Origin: Demequina subtropica
GTDB lineage: Bacteria > Actinomycetota > Actinomycetes > Actinomycetales > Demequinaceae
Direction of reading: 5' to 3'
Assembly (NCBI RefSeq): GCF_000971235.1
Contig: NZ_BBMB01000007.1
Coordinates: forward strand, 1 to 64,000
DNA: 64,000 bases
In this document: one piece after another, positions 38,394-46,610 of the stretch
How positions within the stretch are numbered: position 1 is the stretch's first letter
Layout: every line of letters starts with the position of its first letter
Program-made: the position numbers and the translations under genes
The notes under the pieces: generated by a model
Seen by the model: only the letters and a program-made list of their open reading frames with translations
What the model was told of the DNA's origin: nothing
Databases searched by the model: none

Positions 38394-40238
38394 ATGACCG
38401 AACGGGTCGCCATGGACGTGACGGGCGAGGTGGTCACCATCGGACTCGAGCCCGCCCTCCTCGCCGGTGGGCTCATCGGCGCGTTCGTGATCGCGATCGT
38501 CTGGATGGGCGTCGCGCTCGGCGCGGTGTACTCGAAGGTGGGCGCGCGAGGCAGCCTCGCCTGGATCCCGGTGGTGCGCTACGCGGTGCTGGCGCACCTG
38601 ACCCAGTCGTCCGTCGCAGGCACCGTGATCGCGCGCATCGTCGCCGGGCTCGGCTCCCTCACCTGGATCCTGGGCCTCACGGTCGTCGACAGCTCGACCG
38701 TGGCGCTCGCGGGGCTCGGCACCGCGTCCGTGGCGGGGATCGTGGCCTGGGCGATGTGGATCGTCCAGACCCACCGCTTCGGTCTCGACCACGCGCTCTC
38801 CCCCTCGCTGCCCGTGCTGGCCGCGATCGCGCCCGGCATCTGGGCCGCCGTGGTGGGCTGGGGATCGAGCCTTCCGCAGGCCGCGCCCGTGGCGCCGGCC
38901 GCCGCGCCCGCATCGTCCACGCCTCCCGCCGCGCCTCCCGCGGTGGCGCCGCCCGTCGCGCCCGTGCCGCCGCCGTTCCCCGCGGCCATGCCCACCGCGC
39001 CCCCCGCCGACGAGCCGGCCGAGCCGGACCCCGCGAGCCAGCAGGCGATCTGGGGAGGTACGCCGGCCGCGGTCCTGTGGGCGCGCGCGCCCGAGCCCGC
39101 CGCGAACGTCGACGACATGTACCCCGTCGAGCCGTTCACCGGCACGGACGGGTATCCGCGTCTCAACGCCCAGGAGCGGACCGGGCCCTCGGCGCTGCCG
39201 CCGGCGGGGCCGTCCCTCCCGCCCGCGCCCGCGCCCGCGGCCCTCGCCCCGTGGGAGCACCCGGCGCCGAGCACGCAGCCGGTGGAGCAGGCCCCGGCGC
39301 CGGAGCCCGATCCCGACGCCACCGCGGAGCCCGTGGCGCGCGTGTCTCCGTTCGCGTCGCTCGCGCCGGAGGTCCTGGCGCGCTCCGCGGAGGAGCGTGC
39401 GTGGGACCAGTCGGCGCCCGAGGAGGTCGCGCCCGAGGCTCCCGCGCCGGAGCCCGAGGCCGCGCCCGCGCCGGTCGCCCCCGCGTTCCTTGCGGCGCCC
39501 GCTCCGGAACCGACCGAGCCGGAGCCCGAGGTGGAGCCCGCGCCAGAGCCGGAGCCGGAACCCGAGCCGCCCGCGGTGCCCCCCGCGCCGTACATCGAGG
39601 CCACGCCCACCCTTCCCATCAGCCCGTACCTGCGGGGAGGGGCCGCGGCGCCGCCGGAGGCGCCCGCCGCCGTCCCGAGCTTCGAGATGCCGGTGGTCCC
39701 CCCGCTCGCAGCGCCGCCGGCGGCCGAGCCCGACACCGAGCCCGTCGAGCCCCCGCACGCGGCATCTGCTCCCGCGCCGGCGACCGAGCCCGGCCCGGGC
39801 CTCGTCCCCCCGCCCCCGGTCGCGCCCGAGGCGCCGATCGCGGCGATGCCGATCCCGCTCGACGACCACCCCGACGACCGCACGCAGGTCTCGGCCCGCC
39901 AGCGCGAGGCCTGGGAGCTCGTGACGTCGGAGGGCGGCGTCTACGGATTCGACGCGTCCGCGGTGCTCCTGGGCCGCAGCGGCGGGCTTCCCCCGACCGA
40001 CGGCACCCGCCGCCTCGACCTGGCGGACTCGACGCGGACGGTCTCGAAGTCCCACGCGCGCCTCACGCTGCAGCGCGGCGTGTGGTGGGTCGAGGACCTC
40101 GGCTCGACCAACGGCACCTACGTGGTCGACGCCGCGGGTCACGAGTCGCAGGCGCCCGAGGGCGTGCCGACCGAGGTGACCGGGCGCCTGATCCTCGGCG
40201 ACGTCGAGGTCGAGATCCGACGCCGGGGCGGGGCATGA
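38394..40238 (+). CDS. Membrane protein with long Pro/Ala/Glu linker and C-terminal FHA domain
   Basis: 614 residues; ATG 38394 with AAGGAG seven bases upstream. The first 170 residues hold four to five membrane segments with YSKVGARGSLAWIPVVRY, a DUF5684-like motif. Residues about 170-495 are a Pro/Ala/Glu-rich linker. The C-terminal 100 residues are a forkhead-associated domain: LLGRS (phosphothreonine-contact Arg), SKSHARL, and DLGSTNGTYV. FHA domains bind phosphothreonine peptides, so this is the probable reader of the kinase signal at the membrane. Its stop overlaps the phosphatase start (ATGA). Confidence 0.87.
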   Translation: MTERVAMDVTGEVVTIGLEPALLAGGLIGAFVIAIVWMGVALGAVYSKVGARGSLAWIPVVRYAVLAHLTQSSVAGTVIARIVAGLGSLTWILGLTVVDSSTVALAGLGTASVAGIVAWAMWIVQTHRFGLDHALSPSLPVLAAIAPGIWAAVVGWGSSLPQAAPVAPAAAPASSTPPAAPPAVAPPVAPVPPPFPAAMPTAPPADEPAEPDPASQQAIWGGTPAAVLWARAPEPAANVDDMYPVEPFTGTDGYPRLNAQERTGPSALPPAGPSLPPAPAPAALAPWEHPAPSTQPVEQAPAPEPDPDATAEPVARVSPFASLAPEVLARSAEERAWDQSAPEEVAPEAPAPEPEAAPAPVAPAFLAAPAPEPTEPEPEVEPAPEPEPEPEPPAVPPAPYIEATPTLPISPYLRGGAAAPPEAPAAVPSFEMPVVPPLAAPPAAEPDTEPVEPPHAASAPAPATEPGPGLVPPPPVAPEAPIAAMPIPLDDHPDDRTQVSARQREAWELVTSEGGVYGFDASAVLLGRSGGLPPTDGTRRLDLADSTRTVSKSHARLTLQRGVWWVEDLGSTNGTYVVDAAGHESQAPEGVPTEVTGRLILGDVEVEIRRRGGA

Positions 40239-41056
40239 CCGCGGGCGGCGCGCCCGAGGTGCTCGGCGGAGGCGCGACCGCCGTGGGCGGACGTGCCCGC
40301 AACGAGGACGCGTACCTCGCGGAGGCGCCCGTGTTCGTGGTGGCGGACGGCATGGGCGGCCACGTCGCCGGGGCCGAGGCCGCGGGGGCGGCCATCGCCG
40401 CGTTCCACCCGTTGGCGGGCGCCGTCGCCGTGACGCCGTCCGATGTCGAGCGCGCGCATCTCGAGTCGCGCCGGCTGGTGGCGCGGGTGCAGGCGGAGGT
40501 CGGCGCGGCGTCCGGGACCACCCTCACGGGCGCGGTCGCGGTCATGCATGACGGCAGCCCGTGGTGGATGGTCGTCAACGTGGGCGACTCGCGCACCTAC
40601 GCTCTCGACGGCGGCACGCTGCGGCAGGTGAGCGTGGACCACTCGCACGTGCAGGAGCTGGTCGACGAGGGCTACATCACCCCCGACGAGGCGCTCGTGC
40701 ACCCGGACCGGAACCTGCTGACCCGCGCCATCGGCGACGACATCCCCGAGATGGACGCGTGGCTCGTGCCCCAGGTCGCGGGCCGACGCCTCATCGTCGC
40801 GAGCGACGGCCTCATGAAGGAGGTCGAGGACCGCGAGATCGGCGAGCTGGCCGCGCTGATCGGAGATCCGACCGAGGCCGCCGCGGCCCTGGTCGAGCTC
40901 GCGGTGGGCCGCGGGGCGCGCGACAACGTCACCGTCGTGGTGGCCGATGCGGTGTCCACCACGGCGCCGGACGCCGATCCCGCGCCGTGGCCGGCGTGGG
41001 GCGTCGAGGCGCACGAGGACACGACGCCGAGCGCGCGCCGACGAGGAGGGTCATGA
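40235..41056 (+). CDS. PP2C-family serine/threonine phosphatase
   Basis: 273 residues. PP2C motifs are all present: RNEDAYL (about 23-29, metal Asp), VVADGMGGHVAG, GTTLTGAVAV, VNVGDSRTYAL, ITPDEALVHPDRNLLTRAIG, IVASDGLMKEV and the final ARDNVTVVV. Expected to be an active metal-dependent, soluble phosphatase reversing the cluster kinase. Flanked by four-base overlaps with the FHA gene and the following small membrane protein gene. Confidence 0.93.
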   Translation: MTAGGAPEVLGGGATAVGGRARNEDAYLAEAPVFVVADGMGGHVAGAEAAGAAIAAFHPLAGAVAVTPSDVERAHLESRRLVARVQAEVGAASGTTLTGAVAVMHDGSPWWMVVNVGDSRTYALDGGTLRQVSVDHSHVQELVDEGYITPDEALVHPDRNLLTRAIGDDIPEMDAWLVPQVAGRRLIVASDGLMKEVEDREIGELAALIGDPTEAAAALVELAVGRGARDNVTVVVADAVSTTAPDADPAPWPAWGVEAHEDTTPSARRRGGS

Positions 41057-41604
41057 CGGGCGACGAGACGCATGTGTCCGCGCGCCGCGCCGCACGCGAC
41101 GCGGAGGCCGCGCGCCAGGCGGACGCCCTCGCGCCCACGGACGCGGACGGCGAGACGCGCCTGTCCCGCCGGCGCCTCGCCGAGAGCGCGACGCAGCCCG
41201 CGACGCAGCCCAGCACCGAGCCCATGGACATCAGCGACACCGTGGCGCCCCGCCGCCGCCCGCGGAGCCGCGCCGAGGATCAGGTCCTGCGCCCGCCGGC
41301 GGACCTCGCCTCGCCCGAGGAGGACCGCGACGCCACGAGGTCGGCCGCCTTCGGGGGGCCTCCGCAGCACTACTACCCGCGCATCCGCCATACGCAGTCC
41401 GCGACGGGCGCTGGGGTGTGGCCGCAGCCGCCGCGCCTCGACGCGCCCCCGACCGAGCATCAGCCGCAGGTGCTGGACGCCGCGGGCCGGGCCGAGCGCA
41501 CCGAGGAGCGGCTGGTCTCGCGGCGACGCCGGACGCTCGCGCTCGTCGCGGGCTCCGTGGTGGCCGTCGCCGCCGCCGTCGCCGTGGCGCTCACGCTCCT
41601 GTAG
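41053..41604 (+). CDS. Small basic tail-anchored membrane protein of the kinase cluster
   Basis: 183 residues, ATG overlapping the phosphatase stop, with GAGGAGGG just upstream. The first 150 residues are disordered-looking, rich in Arg, Ala, Pro and Thr (ETRLSRRRLAESATQPATQPST), with many potential Thr phosphosites; a single membrane helix lies at about 163-182 at the very end. I do not recognise a family. Its position, topology (cytoplasmic, tail-anchored) and Thr-rich sequence make it a candidate kinase substrate or FHA ligand; this is inference. Last gene of the cluster. Confidence 0.75.
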   Translation: MTGDETHVSARRAARDAEAARQADALAPTDADGETRLSRRRLAESATQPATQPSTEPMDISDTVAPRRRPRSRAEDQVLRPPADLASPEEDRDATRSAAFGGPPQHYYPRIRHTQSATGAGVWPQPPRLDAPPTEHQPQVLDAAGRAERTEERLVSRRRRTLALVAGSVVAVAAAVAVALTLL

Positions 41605-41650
41605 CGCGCGGCAGCCGGTCGCGCATCGTCCCGCCACTACGCTGAGACGC

Positions 41651-42781
41651 ATGTCCGCCGCCATCCTGCGCTCGCCTCTCCATGACCAGCACGTCGCGCT
41701 CGGCGCGACGCTCGTGCCCTTCGCCGGCTGGGAGATGCCGGTCCGCTACAGCGGCGACATCGCCGAGCACACCGCGGTGCGCACGGGTGCGGGGCTGTTC
41801 GACCTCTCCCACATGGGAGAGATCTCCATCCGCGGCGCCGAGGCCGCCGCGTTCCTCGACTACGCGCTCGTGGGGCGGCTGTCCGCTCTCGCGCTCGCCG
41901 GCGCGAAGTACACGATGCTCTGCACGCCCGCGGGCGGTGTGATCGACGATCTCATCGTCTACCGCCGCGACCACGACCACTTCGTGATCGTCGCCAACGC
42001 CTCGAACAAGGACGTGGTGGTGCAGGAGCTCGACGCGCGTGTCGACGGCTTCGACGCGAGCGTCGAGGAAATCTCCGCGGAGATCGCGCTCATCGCGGTC
42101 CAGGGTCCGCTGGCCGAGGGCATCGTGGCGCGCATGTGCGCCCGTGGTGACGACGACATCCGCGCGATGCGCTACTACTCCGCGGCGAACGTCATGCTCG
42201 AGGGCGACGTCCACGCGTTCGTCGCGCGGACCGGGTACACCGGCGAGGACGGCTTCGAGCTGTTCGTGGGCGCCGACGAGGCCGCCGCCGTCTGGGAGCT
42301 CGCGCTCGCGACCGGAGCCGCGGACGGCATCGTGCCGTGCGGCCTGTCGTCGCGCGACACGCTGCGGCTCGAGGCCGGAATGCCGCTGTACGGGCAGGAG
42401 CTCACGCGCGAGACGACGCCGTTCGACGCGGGCCTGGGACGCATCGTCGTGTTCGGGACGGCCGCCAAGCCGCGCGGGGACTTCGTGGGCCGGGAGGCGC
42501 TGCTCAAGGCCAAGGTCGAGGGGCCGTCGCGCGTCCTCGTGGGGCTCGTCGGCGACGGCCGCCGCGCCGCTCGCGCGGGCTACCCCGTGCTGGACGACGC
42601 GGGGGAGGCGGTCGGCGAGGTCACCTCGGGCGCGCCGTCGCCGACGCTCGGCCGTCCGATCGCGATGGCCTACGTGCCCGCCTCGCTCGCGGAGCCCGGC
42701 ACGAGGGTCGGCATCGACGTGCGCGGCAGGCGCGAGGACATGACCGTGGCGGCGCTACCGTTCTACTCGCGGGCCTCGTAG
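41651..42781 (+). CDS. gcvT: Aminomethyltransferase, glycine cleavage T protein
   Basis: 376 residues. Transfers the methylene group from aminomethyl-lipoyl GcvH to tetrahydrofolate. Motifs: LHDQHVALGATLVPFAGWEMPVRY at the N-terminus, GLFDLSHMGEI, YTMLCTPAGGVIDDLIVYR, VQGPLA, RTGYTGEDGFELF and CGLSSRDTLRLEAGMPLYG. TACGCT ends seven bases before the ATG, pointing to a leaderless mRNA, and a decamer copy (41622) sits beside that promoter. gcvH follows after 64 bases. Confidence 0.95.
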   Translation: MSAAILRSPLHDQHVALGATLVPFAGWEMPVRYSGDIAEHTAVRTGAGLFDLSHMGEISIRGAEAAAFLDYALVGRLSALALAGAKYTMLCTPAGGVIDDLIVYRRDHDHFVIVANASNKDVVVQELDARVDGFDASVEEISAEIALIAVQGPLAEGIVARMCARGDDDIRAMRYYSAANVMLEGDVHAFVARTGYTGEDGFELFVGADEAAAVWELALATGAADGIVPCGLSSRDTLRLEAGMPLYGQELTRETTPFDAGLGRIVVFGTAAKPRGDFVGREALLKAKVEGPSRVLVGLVGDGRRAARAGYPVLDDAGEAVGEVTSGAPSPTLGRPIAMAYVPASLAEPGTRVGIDVRGRREDMTVAALPFYSRAS

Positions 42782-42845
42782 GCTCATCCCAGGACGGGCC
42801 CCCGCGTCCTCAGATCTTCATAGACCCGACCCGAGAGGGGTTGTC

Positions 42846-43229
42846 ATGTCGAACGTTCCCGACGAGCTCGCGTACTCCGCTGAGCACGAGTGGGTGGCCG
42901 GTGAGCCCGATGCGGGTGCGGAGGTCACGGTGGGCATCACCGAGCACGCCGCGGCCGCGCTGGGCGACATCGTCTACGTCGAGGCGCCCCGCGTGGGCGA
43001 CACCGTCATCGCGGGCGAGGTCTGCGGCGAGCTCGAGTCGACCAAGGCCGTGAGCGAGCTCTACTCGCCGGTCTCCGGCACCGTCACGGCGGTGAACGAG
43101 GGCCTCGAGAGCGCCCCCGAGACCATCAACTCGGACGCGTACGGCGAGGGGTGGATCTTCAAGGTCGAGATGACCGAGACCGCGACCGACCTGCTCGACG
43201 CCGAGGCGTACGCGGCGACGATCGCGTAG
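42846..43229 (+). CDS. gcvH: Glycine cleavage H protein
   Basis: 127 residues, the lipoyl carrier shuttling aminomethyl groups from GcvP to GcvT. The lipoylated lysine is Lys67 in ESTKAVSELYSP; the fold markers HEWV, VGITEHAAAALGDIVYVEAP and NSDAYGEGWIFKV are intact. A GAGAGGGG ribosome site precedes the ATG. Clearly cotranscribed with gcvT; mutT begins 15 bases after its stop. Confidence 0.96.
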   Translation: MSNVPDELAYSAEHEWVAGEPDAGAEVTVGITEHAAAALGDIVYVEAPRVGDTVIAGEVCGELESTKAVSELYSPVSGTVTAVNEGLESAPETINSDAYGEGWIFKVEMTETATDLLDAEAYAATIA

Positions 43230-43244
43230 CCGGCGGGCCGACGC

Positions 43245-43754
43245 ATGGGAGTCAACACGCGCCTCGTGGTCGCTGCGGCGATCACGGACTCGCTCGACGC
43301 CCCGCGGAGGCTGCTCGCTGCGCGTCGCAGCGCCCCGTCCGCGCTCGCGGGCCTGTGGGAGTTCGCGGGCGGCAAGGTCGAGCGCGGCGAGACCGCCGAG
43401 GCCGCGCTCAGGCGCGAGATCCGCGAGGAGCTCGGCGTGGAGATCGAGATCGGCGAGGAGCTCGTGGGTCCCGACGACGGCACCGGCGTCGAGGCCTCGT
43501 GCGACTGCCCGGTGTGGATGCTGCGCCCCGGCGATGCCGACGTGGACCGCCTGGTGATGCGCGTGTGGTGGGCACGGATCCTGCCCGGCGCGGACGGCGC
43601 GCCCGTCGAGCCGCGTCCGCTCGAGGACCACGACGAGCTGCGCTGGCTCGAGCCCGGCGCGTGGCGCGACGTCCCGTGGCTGCCGGCCGACAAGCGCATC
43701 GTCGAGGCGCTCCTCACGGACGCCGTCGAGCGTCACCGCCGCGCGTACTGCTGA
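43245..43754 (+). CDS. mutT: Nudix hydrolase, MutT-like (d)NTP pyrophosphatase
   Basis: 169 residues. Complete Nudix box GGKVERGETAEAALRREI followed by REELGVE (about residues 41-66), preceded by GLWEFAGG. Sanitises oxidised nucleotides such as 8-oxo-dGTP or acts on a related pyrophosphate; the exact substrate is inferred. Length is slightly above typical MutT because of an insert around DDGTGVEASCDCPV. Third gene of the gcvT-gcvH-mutT run; it converges with tag across a 105-base gap. Confidence 0.85.
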   Translation: MGVNTRLVVAAAITDSLDAPRRLLAARRSAPSALAGLWEFAGGKVERGETAEAALRREIREELGVEIEIGEELVGPDDGTGVEASCDCPVWMLRPGDADVDRLVMRVWWARILPGADGAPVEPRPLEDHDELRWLEPGAWRDVPWLPADKRIVEALLTDAVERHRRAYC

Positions 43755-43859
43755 GGTTCGCGCACGCTGCGCGCCGCGCCTTCGCGCATCAACTCGGACA
43801 TATCCACATCAAGTGGATACAAATGTGGACAACGTGCCATTTCCGACGATGCAGAGGCC
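43755..43859. other. Convergent gap mutT/tag with small hairpin
   Basis: 105 bases between two gene ends. It contains TATCCAC (43801-43807), five bases, then GTGGATA (43813-43819), a seven-base-pair hairpin without a T tract, followed by GTGGACAACG, a half-site like those before metF and metE. A GACGATGC octamer lies at 43845. Either a weak terminator or a binding site. Confidence 0.4.
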
Positions 43860-44444
43860 CTAGCCGCGCGCCGCGACGCACCCCGCGATGTGGTCGTCGA
43901 CCAGGCCGCACGCCTGCATCGCCGCGTACATCGTCGTGGGTCCCACGAACACGAATCCTGCCTTCTTGAGCGCTTTCGCGAGCGCCGCGGACTCGGGTGT
44001 CGAGGCCGGCACGTCCGTCCAGCTGCCAGGGGCGACGCTCCTCGGTTCGGGCGCGAACGACCAGAAGAGCGCGTCCAGGGAGGTGCCGGCCTCGCTCAGC
44101 GCGACCGTCGCGCGTGCATTGACGATCGCGGACTCGATCTTGCGCCGGTTGCGCACGATCCGCGCATCGTCCATGAGCCGTGCGACGTCGGCCTCCGTGA
44201 AGGCCGCGACGGCGGCGGGGTCGAAGCCCTCGAACACCTCGCGGTACCCGTCGCGCTTGCGCAGGATGGTGATCCAGGCCAGCCCGGACTGCGCCCCCTC
44301 GAGCACGATGCGCTCGAGCAGCGCCGCGTCCCCGTGGACCGGGACGCCCCACTCCTCGTCGTGGTAGCGCTCGTACAGCGGGTCCCCTGCGCCGAAGCAG
44401 CGGAGCGCCGCCGCCTCCTGCGTGCCGTTCGTCTCGGTGGTCAT
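43860..44444 (-). CDS. tag: DNA-3-methyladenine glycosylase I
   Basis: 194 residues. Removes 3-methyladenine from DNA. Zn ligands of the Tag family are visible: Cys in LRCFGAG and His in YERYHDEEWG at the N-terminus, and His/Cys in DDHIAGC at the C-terminus. Catalytic-pocket motifs GLAWITILRKRDGYREVF and GFVFVGPTTMYAAMQACG are intact. ATG 44444; it is divergent from metF with a 132-base shared region containing GGACA/TGTCC repeats. The long frame extending past this start overlaps metF antisense and is a shadow. Confidence 0.92.
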   Translation of the reverse strand: MTTETNGTQEAAALRCFGAGDPLYERYHDEEWGVPVHGDAALLERIVLEGAQSGLAWITILRKRDGYREVFEGFDPAAVAAFTEADVARLMDDARIVRNRRKIESAIVNARATVALSEAGTSLDALFWSFAPEPRSVAPGSWTDVPASTPESAALAKALKKAGFVFVGPTTMYAAMQACGLVDDHIAGCVAARG

Positions 44445-44499
44445 GGGTCCAGTCTGGCGTGACGATGAGACAGCCACTCCCCCTATTTGTGGCACTTGT

Positions 44500-44558
44500 G
44501 GACAGTTTTGTCCCAGGAAGATCCGGGGACATCGGGTGTGGAGCCGGACCAATGTCCC
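44500..44558. promoter_or_regulatory. Inverted GGACA/TGTCC sites upstream of metF
   Basis: GGACA-GTTT-TGTCC at 44500-44513, preceded by the direct pair TTGTGGCAC/TTGTGGACA, and a wider pair GGGGACAT (44525-44532) with ATGTCCC (44552-44558). TATCGT at 44562-44567 may be the -10 box, with the ATG at 44577 (leaderless). Similar half-sites stand before metE. Confidence 0.45.
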
Positions 44559-44576
44559 GGGTATCGTGAGCGCGCC

Positions 44577-45464
44577 ATGACGATCCGTGACCTCCTCGCC
44601 CTGCAGCGGCCGACGCTCTCGTACGAGCTGTTCCCGCCGCGCTCGCCCGCCGCTGAGTCGACCCTCGAGGAGACGATGCGCATGCTGGCGGCGACGCGCC
44701 CGGACTTCATGTCGATCACGTACGGCGCCTCGGGCTCCACGCGCGGCACCTCGCGCGGCGTGGTCCACCGCCTCGCGGTCGAGCACACCGTGCCGCCCCT
44801 CGCGCACCTCACGTGCGTCGACCAGTCGCGGGCCGAGCTGATCGAGGTGATCGAGGCGTACCTCGAGGACGGCGTCCTCGACTTCCTCGCGCTGCGGGGC
44901 GACCCTCCGCAGGGGCAGGCCGACTGGCGCCCGCACCCCGACGGGCTGCTCTACGCGTCGCAGCTGGTCGAGCTGCTGCGCGAGGTCGCGCACGCGCACG
45001 GGATCACGGATCTCAGCGTCGGGGTGACGGCCTTCCCGGCGCAGCATGCGGTGGAGCGCTACCGGCAGCTCGGCCTCGACGTGCTGCGTGCCAAGCGCGA
45101 CGCGGGCGCCGACTTCGCCATCACCCAGGTGTTCTACGAGGTCGACCAGTACGTCGCGCTGGTCGAGGACGCGCGCGCCCAGGGCATCGGGCTGCCGATC
45201 ATCCCCGAGGTGATGCCGCTCGTGAGCGAGCGTCGTGCCGTCCGCGCGGAGGAGCTCACGGGCGTCGAGACGCCGGCGGACCTGTTCGCCGCGCTCGAGG
45301 CGGCGCCCGACGAGGACGCGGCCCGCGCCGCAGGCGTGCGCCATGCGGCGCAGCTCTCGCGCGACCTGCTCGACGCCGGCGCGCCCGGCATCCACATCAT
45401 CACCTTCAACCAGCATCGCGCGGCGCTCGAGCTCGTCGACGCGATGGGCCTGGTGCGCGACTGA
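44577..45464 (+). CDS. metF: 5,10-Methylenetetrahydrofolate reductase
   Basis: 295 residues, FAD-dependent TIM barrel making 5-methyl-THF, the methyl donor for MetE. Motifs: LSYELFPPRSP with the catalytic Glu, SITYGASGSTR, HLTCVDQSR, LALRGDPPQ, DFAITQVFYEVDQYVALVE and GIHIITFNQH. Length is typical of bacterial MetF. Together with metE 1.2 kb downstream and gcvTHP it forms the one-carbon to methionine route. Start 44577 is very close to a putative -10 box. Confidence 0.94.
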   Translation: MTIRDLLALQRPTLSYELFPPRSPAAESTLEETMRMLAATRPDFMSITYGASGSTRGTSRGVVHRLAVEHTVPPLAHLTCVDQSRAELIEVIEAYLEDGVLDFLALRGDPPQGQADWRPHPDGLLYASQLVELLREVAHAHGITDLSVGVTAFPAQHAVERYRQLGLDVLRAKRDAGADFAITQVFYEVDQYVALVEDARAQGIGLPIIPEVMPLVSERRAVRAEELTGVETPADLFAALEAAPDEDAARAAGVRHAAQLSRDLLDAGAPGIHIITFNQHRAALELVDAMGLVRD

Positions 45465-45495
45465 GCACCCTCCGGGCGTGTGCGACCATCTCTGC

Positions 45496-45930
45496 ATGAC
45501 CCGCAGCTCATCGCCCCGCACCGTGTCCCTGTCCCGTGAGTCCGAGGGCGTGTACCTCGCCACCAACGCGAAGGGCGACACGCTGCGCTTCGGACGGGGC
45601 GAGGGGCTGCTGTCGCCCGTGGAGCTCATGCTCGCGGCCATCGCCGGCTGCTCGTCGATCGACGTCGACGTCATGACGTCGCGTCGCGCCGAGCCCGAGC
45701 GCTTCGACGTCACCGCGTCCGCGGAGTACGTCACCGAGGACGGCGCCAACATCCTCGAGGACATCCGGGTGCTGTTCGACCTCGCCTTCCCCGCGACGGA
45801 GGAGGGCGACGCCGCGCGCAAGCGCATCGGCGCCGCGCTGCGGTCCTCGCACGAGAAGTCCTGCACCGTCTCGCGCACCGTCGAGGCCGGCGTCCCCGTC
45901 GCCCTCGAGCAGGTCCCCGGCGCGGAGTGA
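45496..45930 (+). CDS. OsmC/Ohr-family peroxiredoxin-like protein
   Basis: 144 residues. Contains the two reactive cysteines of the OsmC fold: GCSSIDVDVM (helix start) and HEKSCTVSRT (about residue 125). Reduces organic hydroperoxides in characterised members. It belongs to the shorter YhfA-like OsmC branch (begins SRESEGVYLATNAKGDTL). Its stop overlaps the GTG of the acetyltransferase gene. Placed between metF and metE, possibly protecting oxidation-sensitive MetE, which is inference. Confidence 0.85.
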   Translation: MTRSSSPRTVSLSRESEGVYLATNAKGDTLRFGRGEGLLSPVELMLAAIAGCSSIDVDVMTSRRAEPERFDVTASAEYVTEDGANILEDIRVLFDLAFPATEEGDAARKRIGAALRSSHEKSCTVSRTVEAGVPVALEQVPGAE

Positions 45931-46424
45931 CGCCCGGGCCTGCGGAGCCATCCGTCGAGATCGACCTCGACGCAGGCCCGCTCGCCGCCGACGATGCGAT
46001 GGCGGTCCTGCATCGCGCCTTCGACGAGTACACCGCGAAGGGCGAGACCGCCGGCGTCATGCTCGAGACTCCCGACACGCTGCGCGAGGAGCTCGCGGCC
46101 GGGACGGGCCTTGCCGTCGCGCGCCTCGACGGGCGCATCGTCGCGGTCGCCAAGCACCATGCGACCGAGGACGGGTTCCGGTACTTCGGGCGCCTCGGGG
46201 TCGATCCGGCCGCGCGCGGCCGGGGCCTCGCGGGCGCCCTCGTGAGGGCGCTGCGGGACGATGCGCGCGTCGCCGGGCTGGCGGGGCTCACCTGCACGGT
46301 CCGTGCGGTCGAGGAGGGCAACATCGCGCTGTACCGGCGGCTCGGCATGGAGGTCGTCGGCTGTGGCGAGCGCGTGAGCCGCACGGGCGCGACCATCCCT
46401 GTGGTCGAGATGCGCGACGCCTGA
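45927..46424 (+). CDS. GNAT-family acetyltransferase
   Basis: 165 residues, GTG start overlapping the osmC-like stop (GTGA). GNAT core: RYFGRLGVDPAARGRGLAGALVRAL with the R/Q-x2-G-x-G/A acetyl-CoA loop, CTVRAVEEGNIALYRRLGMEVVG at the end. Substrate unknown. Probably cotranscribed with the OsmC-like gene. Confidence 0.82.
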   Translation: MTPGPAEPSVEIDLDAGPLAADDAMAVLHRAFDEYTAKGETAGVMLETPDTLREELAAGTGLAVARLDGRIVAVAKHHATEDGFRYFGRLGVDPAARGRGLAGALVRALRDDARVAGLAGLTCTVRAVEEGNIALYRRLGMEVVGCGERVSRTGATIPVVEMRDA

Positions 46425-46436
46425 GCGGTCCGCCGC

Positions 46437-46497
46437 TGGTGGACACCTGCCCGACAAGTGTCCACCAAGTGGGACGCGTATTCCAGAATTTGGACAC
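46437..46497. promoter_or_regulatory. Inverted GGACA/TGTCC sites upstream of metE
   Basis: Perfect ten-base inverted repeat TGGTGGACAC (46437-46446) and GTGTCCACCA (46458-46467), an overlapping GTCCAC-CAA-GTGGGAC (46460-46475), and a further TTTGGACAC (46489-46497). These match the half-sites before metF. The first inverted repeat is 12 bases after the acetyltransferase stop and could also end that transcript, but has no T run. No cobalamin riboswitch features were seen. Confidence 0.45.
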
Positions 46498-46610
46498 ACC
46501 CCCTAGCGAACGCCGCCAACCCGCGCTAGTCTGTCCGCGCAACTCGGCGCGAACCGCGTCGACCAAGCGCAATGGCGAGCCCGCCGCGCACCAAGCCTCT
46601 ATGAGGAACC

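Noticed and set aside
46437-46467. Inverted repeat before metE as a simple terminator of the acetyltransferase gene
   Set aside because: It lacks a T run and its half-sites recur before metF, so I list it as a candidate operator, though a dual role is not excluded.
46425-46610. Cobalamin riboswitch expected before metE
   Set aside because: No B12-box-like conserved elements were seen; the leader is only 187 bases and is dominated by GGACA/TGTCC repeats.
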